From Calamus simplicifolius (Eukaryota; Streptophyta; Magnoliopsida; Arecales; Arecaceae): DNA of 64,000 nucleotides. The stretch lies in assembly GCA_900491605.1 (NCBI GenBank), contig UESW01001687.1, positions 320,336 to 384,335 of the forward strand, written 5' to 3'. The notes below the pieces were generated by a model. That model was given only the letters and a program-made list of their open reading frames with translations, searched no databases and had not been told where the DNA came from. The position numbers were made by a program, and so were the translations under genes. This document shows, piece by piece, positions 58,241 through 64,000 of the stretch (position 1 is its first letter; each line of letters begins with the position of its first letter).

Positions 58241-61200
58241 AGAATGAAGATTGCAGAACTCAAGAAAAATGACTGCCCTTAAAGAATGCCGGTCTTAACA
58301 AACTGGGATTTATCAGTCAGCTCCAAGGTCCAAAACCATGAAATCTGTCATCTGGTAGAAACCTCTGCATAGTCTCATTACATCTGACCACATGAGGACA
58401 TTGGACATATCTAAGATCAACAGGGACTTCACATTACTGCTTATGCTAGGTGCATCCCAGGGATCATCAACAACACATGAACTGAAAGCTTGCCTTAAAA
58501 TCTTGAATACTTTTGATGAGTCAACTAACAAAGAAATTGGACATGGACATGAAAATCAAACTGCTTCAAACCTAATCGAGCAATAGGAGCGCCAAAGCAG
58601 TTGAATATGATTTAACATGTTAGAGGCATTGTATTAAATTAGGCAACAGGATGCTCAAAAATGTTGGAGAGAGGTTGATCACATACCAACAGATTGGCTT
58701 GCTTCTGTAGACAAGATTGTGAAGGGAAGTGGCAATACAATTCTAATTGTGATCCTGGGCTCACTATTTTATAGGTGAGGATGCTAATGGGTACCATATA
58801 TATCAAAGGTGAATGAAATTCTTTAATCAAGTGAGAGTTCCAACGCAAACCATCCTTTCTTCTTGGGTGGAGGGTTAAGCAATGGAAAAAAAAAAAGAAA
58901 GTCAAATTTATTATTTAAATATTTACAAGTCAAAACAAATTAAGGATAAAGTGATAAAACCACTTTATATAGTATGAGCATGTGCAATGAAGATCTAATG
59001 TGGGCCTTATTTAGGAGAGAAGGTTAAGATAGAGATGAAGACCTAAGTTACATGGTTTCCCGCTGTAAAGGACTTGGGATAAGTTAAAATGACAGAAAAG
59101 GAGACAAGAATATATTGTGAAGAGATCATCAAGCCCAACCCAGCAAGTGAGAAGGCTTGTTTATTCACAGTCATCATTAATAAGTTTGGGTGCCCACAAG
59201 AATAAAGCGAGATTGTTTTGAAAAACCACATAGATCCAAAAAAAAAGTATTTTCAAATGAACAGTACATCAAGAAATGGTGTCAACGGTGCATGGAAAAA
59301 GGCAGATTAATGAAAACTGCTATATATCAGGAAATGAGACAACTCATAGAAATTGGCTAAAACTTGACATAGAATCATGATGAATCACATGCCAAGATGC
59401 AGGACTAACATATAAAGCATAATATTGTGATGATTGCCACTTTTTTGGTAGGAACCTGACTGAAAAATTTCACAGGGAATGGAAGTAAAAAATCTCAGCT
59501 CAAGATAGTGCAGAGTTAAAAAAAAAAAAGGCTTAATATCAATCCACCAATGGTAAGCATGTAAATTCAAGAAAATGTATATCATAGAATTATGAATATC
59601 CCATCTTGTCCTTGCTAGAGTACGCATACATACACATACATGAACTTGACTTGGCTATATTCAAAAGGATCTCCACTTAAATCTGGTTAGGACTAGATTT
59701 GTATGATGAGGGTTCCATATCTAAGATCTGGGCTATTAAATGTGATATATTATATTTAAAATGATCATTTTAATCTACATAATCTCTAATTTTTACTCTA
59801 CATCCATCTTCAATTTTAATTATACTAAAATTACACTTCATGTATTCTGTTTTTATCCTACTTAACTTAAAACCTTTAGATTCTAATACATTTCATCATA
59901 GTTCTAACCTACGGTTAACTCATCCTTAGTTTCATCTGCTAGTACTATATTATTTACAAATAACATGCACCATAAAATATTATCCTTAATATATCTAATA
60001 AGCTCATATATAACTAAATCAAAAAGATAAAAATTAAAAGCAGATCCTTAATGTAAACCTACTATAATAAGAAATTCGCTAGTATTACCATCGATAGTTC
60101 TCACACTAATAGTTGCTCCATCGTATATATCTTTTATGATGTTAACATATCTAATTAGTACTCCTTTCTTTTCTAACACCCATCATAAGATTTCTCGAGA
60201 GACTATCATATGCTTTCTCTAAATCAATAAAAACCATATGAAGATCTTATTTCTTTTTCTATACTTTTCATTAACCTTTTAAGAAGAAAAATGGCTTCTT
60301 TATTTGATCTTTCTAACATAAAACTAAATTGATTCTCTCATATTTTTGTAATATAGCTTAACCTATGTTTAATTACTCTCTTCCGAAGTTTGATAGAATG
60401 ATTCGTAAGTTTGATACCACGATACTTAAAAAAAATTGAATATCTCTTTTATTCTTATAAATTGGTACCATAATGTTCTTCCTCCGTTCATTAAACATCT
60501 TTTAGTTTCTAAAATCTTATTAAATAATTCATTAATGATAGCAATCATCAAAAACCATACAAATCTACAAACCCACACATATCGATAAGAATTCATGTAT
60601 GTTGGCATGAAATTAGACCCCATAATAAAAAAAAAATCCACTTCGCAAAGCATCAAAACAACAATTCACAAGCCTATACAAATTGACAAGAATTTCATGT
60701 ATGGCATCAAAATTAAAGCCCATAATAGGAAAAAAATCCATACATTGCTCAAAATCACCATGGTATCAAGCTAATTACCATCACAAAATGCCCAAACACT
60801 ACATAGGATTCACAGCTGCCAACTTGGTTATGAGACTATTGCATCGAGCAAACAACCATATGAGAGAGGGGAATGGGACATTTGTCTCAGTTGAGAGGGA
60901 GTCAAGGTTCAAATTAAGCAAGATCAACAAACATGAGGCCGGCCTAATATGCCAATGATAACCAATTAAAGGTTAAATGAACGATTCAAGTGAGTTAAGA
61001 GGGGATAAGGAGTACAAAACCAACACAGTGGCTGGAATGGCCTTGGTGAAGCTAGATTGGGCCATTAGCCGCCGCCACCTTGTTGGAGAAGAAGGGACAG
61101 GGAGATCCAACCACCAAACTGGATCCCCTCGGCAAGTCCAAATCCAAAGCCCCACAACCACCAAGCAAGATTTGGTGAGGTCAAGAGTACGCATCTAGTG

Positions 61201-62343
61201 CCAACAATGGTTGTAATTGGAGGTAGTGCTTGAGAATCTTGGGGTAGCACCAATGAGCACCAATAGAAAGCAACAAAAATAAGTAGCTAGTCCCACCAAC
61301 CACTACAATCGATGACATCAGGTTGACAATTGAGAGTCACTATGATCGTAATGGTGAAGGACCCATGACAATGTCAAAAACACGAGTGGGAAAGAAGGGC
61401 AGGACAGGGTGAAAAGAGACTTTCCTAACACTAGGCATGATAATAAATGAGGAAGTTAATCATCAAAGGTAAAAGTAGAAGGAAGAAAGGGGGCCAAGGG
61501 GCACCACCTAGTTATTCACCCCCTCCTAAAATATCTCTATCCATGGTTAGCTGTTTTGTGGGCATTGACTAGCTTAGTTGGCAAAAAGTTGAGGTGTTTG
61601 GCTAGTTAAATGAATAACCACCACTTAATCAATGGTTACCTAGGAATCAAACACAACCATGGGACGTAATGGTTTATTTCAAAGCAAAGTAGATGGGGAG
61701 TAAGTTAACCCATTTACTCCAAGTTAACTTACTTTGTAACCAAACGCAGCTTGATAGAGTGGAACAAGCAATTTCTGATTTGTTTACCCACAATATATTC
61801 AGCCTCCTACTCTGTACTCAGTTTGAGATATCCTTCACTTACAATTTTCCATTGATCTTGATTTTTAAACAATATCTTGAGCTAAATGCTCAAAATGCTC
61901 AAAAGCCTTATTTTAGGATGCTATAAGGTATGGGTCATAACTCTCAGGTGAAAATAGCCTAACACAATACACAAAAGACACTGGCTTTTAGTTGAGTTTC
62001 CCAGATAGTGTCCCAGAGTTATCTTGCGTCTCCTTTTAAAGACCTTATATACATGGCTGACACAGTTCATTCTACTCCCCTCATTCATTATTTTTTTTCC
62101 CACCCTATGCAAAATAAAGTTCAATCTCTGACACAAGTGTGGTATCTAGACACAAATGAAATTAGAATCTACAAATCCTTAGGTTCAAATCCTTGGTCTT
62201 CCTTAGATTTAAATCTTTGGTCCACCATGAAACGTTCAGGTTGAAGTGCTTTAATTACATTAAACAATCTGGAACAAGAAAATGAAGTAACAATTTTTTT
62301 TAATTAAAAAAAAAAAAGCAAAAGTCGTTGTAGAAAGACTCAC
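58241..62343. other. MurG intron 2, right part
   Basis: Non-coding intron sequence with a LINE remnant (59690-60560), an imperfect duplication of about 90-100 bp (60550-60640 versus 60665-60765, sharing AAGAATT.CATGTATG and GCCCCATAATA-like text), and near 61640-61750 a possible small MITE (AATCAAACACAACC...AACCAAACGCAGC). No exon is recognised. Confidence 0.55.
59690..60560 (-). pseudogene. LINE reverse transcriptase remnant (RTE-like)
   Basis: Minus strand, many stops. Residues read INELFNKILETKRC, YRGIKLTNHSIKL, then EAIFLLKRLM, HMVFIDLEKAYDSLSREIL, WWVLEKKGVLIRYVNIIKD, YDGATISVRT, and SPYLF-box and ADD-box relics (GSAFNFYLFDLVI; WCMLFVNNIVLADET). The order and motifs match plant non-LTR reverse transcriptases, probably the RTE clade. 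The catalytic ADD is altered (VNN), so it is dead. No 5' UTR, endonuclease or tail is identified. Confidence 0.8.
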
Positions 62344-63198
62344 GGGGTGAGCAGCAACCGCCGATTGCTCTTGACAAGGCTCTCCATCTCACCGTATCCC
62401 TCAGCTCCTGTCTGCCATATGATGTACCGGTTCTTGTGCTCCAGAAGCATCTCATAGTACGTGTTCAGCATAGCAACATTGATGGCACCGGCACCCGCCG
62501 AGCCCCCAAGCACAAGCACCACCTGAGCGTTATCCGATCCAGCCTTGGGGAAGAAATGCGACCGCGCTACCGCCTTGGATGTGTACCTCCTCAGCGAAAG
62601 CCTGACGGGATTTCCATACACGATGCACTTCTTCTTGGGGAAATGCTTCACGCAGCCATTGAAAGCAAGGAAGATCCTCTCGGCGTACGGCGCCAACGAC
62701 CGGTTGGTGAGCCCCGGGAAGCTGTTCTGCTCCTGGATCACGATCTTGATGCCCGAGAGGACAGCGGCGAAGCACACCGGGGCGGCGACGTACCCGCCGG
62801 TGCCGACCACGATCTGGGGGCGGAACTTGCGGAGGATCTTCCAGCTGGCGGCGATTGAGAAGAGCAAATGAAAGGGGAGGAGCAGGTTCATGGGGTGGAA
62901 GATGGGGCGGGTGAGGCGCGCGCAGGGGACGGTGGCGTAGTCGTAGCCGGCTTCAGGAACGACGGCGCTCTCCATGCCAGTGGCGGTGCCGACGAAAAGG
63001 AACCTGGCATCGGGGCACGCGTTCTTAAGCTCGTCGGCGATGGCGATCGCCGGGTAGATGTGGCCGCCGGAGCCTCCTCCGGAGAATACCACGCGGAGCT
63101 CGGCGCCGGAAGGCGGCTGCGACGGCGGGATCGAGGCGGAGCTGGGGAGGTCGGCGCTCTCGTGGTCTACGGCAAGGCAACAGGTGAGGTACTGGGCT
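62344..63198 (-). pseudogene. MurG-like UDP-GlcNAc transferase gene, exon 2 (main N-terminal domain)
   Basis: Homologue of bacterial MurG, which adds GlcNAc to lipid I in peptidoglycan synthesis. Plants keep a nuclear, plastid-targeted homologue (Arabidopsis At1g73740). Acceptor TTGGCAG before 63198, donor GTGAGTC after 62344. Encodes the glycine loop VVFSGGGSGGHIYPAIAIA, FLFVGTATGMESAVV, PQIVVGTGGYVAAPVCFAA, IKIVIQEQNSFPGLTNR, CIVYGNPVRLSLRR and VLVLGGSAGAGAINVAM, all in one open frame to LVKSNRRLLLTP. The domain looks intact. As the locus stands, the coding sequence is stopped upstream (exon 1) and its 3' end is not seen. Confidence 0.88.
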
Positions 63199-63273
63199 CT
63201 GCCAAAAATAACAAAGAAACGATTATATAAAGGAGGCAAGGAGGGAGAGAATGGGTTATGTGGGCGATAATAC

Positions 63274-63422
63274 CTGCCTTCTTCTCTTGGTGGCGGTGGC
63301 GACGGTGGCCGGAAGGAGTGCCGGCGATTTTGCTAGGATGACTTGATTTTGTGGAAAGGCAGTGTTAATTGGGAATTGGTGGAGAGGAGGAAGGGAAGAG
63401 GAGGAGAAGCTGCGGCGGCCAT
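63274..63422 (-). pseudogene. MurG-like gene, exon 1 with an in-frame TAG
   Basis: ATG at 63422 begins MAAAASPPLPFLLSTNSQL, a Ser/Pro-rich stretch like a plastid transit peptide. After 29 codons the frame meets TAG (SS, stop), then continues open (QNRRHSFRPPSPPPPREE) to donor GGCAG/GTATTATCG at 63274. Phase 2 of this donor fits exon 2 (AGA GCC CAG TAC), so the frame is right and the TAG is a nonsense change or a sequence error. A weak upstream donor (AA/GTCATC just before the TAG) would also keep frame and skip the stop. No other in-frame Met precedes the glycine loop. Confidence 0.75.
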
Positions 63423-63467
63423 GGCGGCTTGGGGAAGTGCAGCAGGTTCATGAGCCTGGTCTCACTG

Positions 63468-63475
63468 CATATAGA
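63468..63475 (-). promoter_or_regulatory. Possible TATA box of the MurG-like gene
   Basis: CTATATGC on the minus strand about 46-53 bp upstream of the ATG. An upstream ATG at 63451-63449 opens a 28-codon frame that overlaps the main start in a different frame; whether it is transcribed depends on the start site. Confidence 0.35.
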
Positions 63476-64000
63476 GGCCCCGCGTAGGGAAGTCAATGCA
63501 GTGCAGAGGACGCCGGCACTGCGGTGCGGCACGGCGCTCCTTCCTGGCGGCCTCAACGGGTCATTTTCGCTACCATGGGCTACCGGTTAATTATGCCCGT
63601 ATTAATTCGCTTGCCTCCCCTGCAGCCCACGTGGAATCATTTAAAAAACGCGGAATTCAAGGGGCGCCCTTTCGTTTTTTTTTATTTTTAAGTCATTCCT
63701 GAAATATTTTTTTACCCCAAGTTTTGGCCCCGGGGGTGGTTTAATTTGGGGCGTTTCTTCTTATTCTCTTTTTTTTTTTTCATGAAACCTAAATCGATAT
63801 GATTTAAAAATTAGGATTATCATTAAATATCTTTTCTTAACACTTTACTTCTTTTTTTTCTATCCCGCTTTTCTGCATTGTAGATTATACTAAATCTATA
63901 ATTGACTCTAAGTTGATTTGAGGATTGAGATCAACTTAATTTTAAAAAAAAATACTGTACTAATATTTCTTTTTAATAGTCATCAAGTATTTGACTTGGC
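63476..64000. other. Upstream region of the MurG-like gene
   Basis: GC-rich near the gene, then T-rich and AT-rich. It should contain the promoter. No further gene is seen up to the window edge. Confidence 0.5.

Noticed and set aside
62436..62858. 140-residue plus-strand frame opposite MurG exon 2
   Set aside because: It is the antisense shadow of a conserved glycosyltransferase exon.
1..64000. tRNA, rRNA, CRISPR, operons or bacterial-type systems
   Set aside because: None recognised. The only tRNA-like matches are the retrotransposon primer sites at 6588 and 56209, and the bacterial-like MurG homologue is intron-bearing and plant-type.

Overview
This is a nuclear window from a flowering plant. 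It has GT-AG introns, plant gene families (LRR-malectin receptor, HAD/riboflavin-kinase-like protein, plastid-type MurG homologue) and nested LTR retrotransposons. The Sirevirus and Tekay-like content fits a large, repeat-rich monocot genome. A palm is possible, but that is a guess and not shown by the sequence.

Layout. 1-5294: the 3' part of a Ty1/copia Sirevirus (element A): RT/RNase H, a decayed env-like ORF, purine tracts and the 3' LTR. It lies inside the 5' LTR of a second Sirevirus (element B, 5295-16232), which keeps a partial 5' LTR, PBS, broken gag-pol, an env-like ORF and a 3' LTR. 16233-20570: gene-free flank with a microsatellite, two small MITEs with clear target-site duplications, and a probable LTR remnant with a 161-bp tandem duplication. 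20571-24757: an LRR plus malectin receptor-kinase gene fragment. It is open through about 17 exons but lacks its first exons and its kinase, and it is cut on the right by another copia fragment (24760 to about 27000). 28657-33138 (minus): a HAD plus riboflavin-kinase-like gene. 34333-46950: a recombined array of three copies of one copia family with shared LTRs and a single N at 40508. 48299-63422 (minus): a MurG-like glycosyltransferase gene whose second intron spans about 13.9 kb. That intron carries an almost complete Tekay-type Ty3/gypsy element (49239-58235, TSD GGAAC) and a LINE remnant. The MurG 3' exons are not seen.

How it fits together. There is no operon-like system here. The host genes are independent, and the window is mainly a record of insertion, nesting and recombination. 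The best second-look items are: LTR-type repeat modules lying just upstream of the env-like ORF in both Sireviruses; a candidate 121-bp intron at the Tekay gag-protease junction; a HAD/RFK-like gene with no visible motif-II exon and no PTAN motif; the multiply damaged MurG locus; and the two MITEs with 9-10 bp target duplications. I found no clearly undescribed biological system. Coordinates were counted by eye, so splice sites and LTR ends could be off by a base or two.
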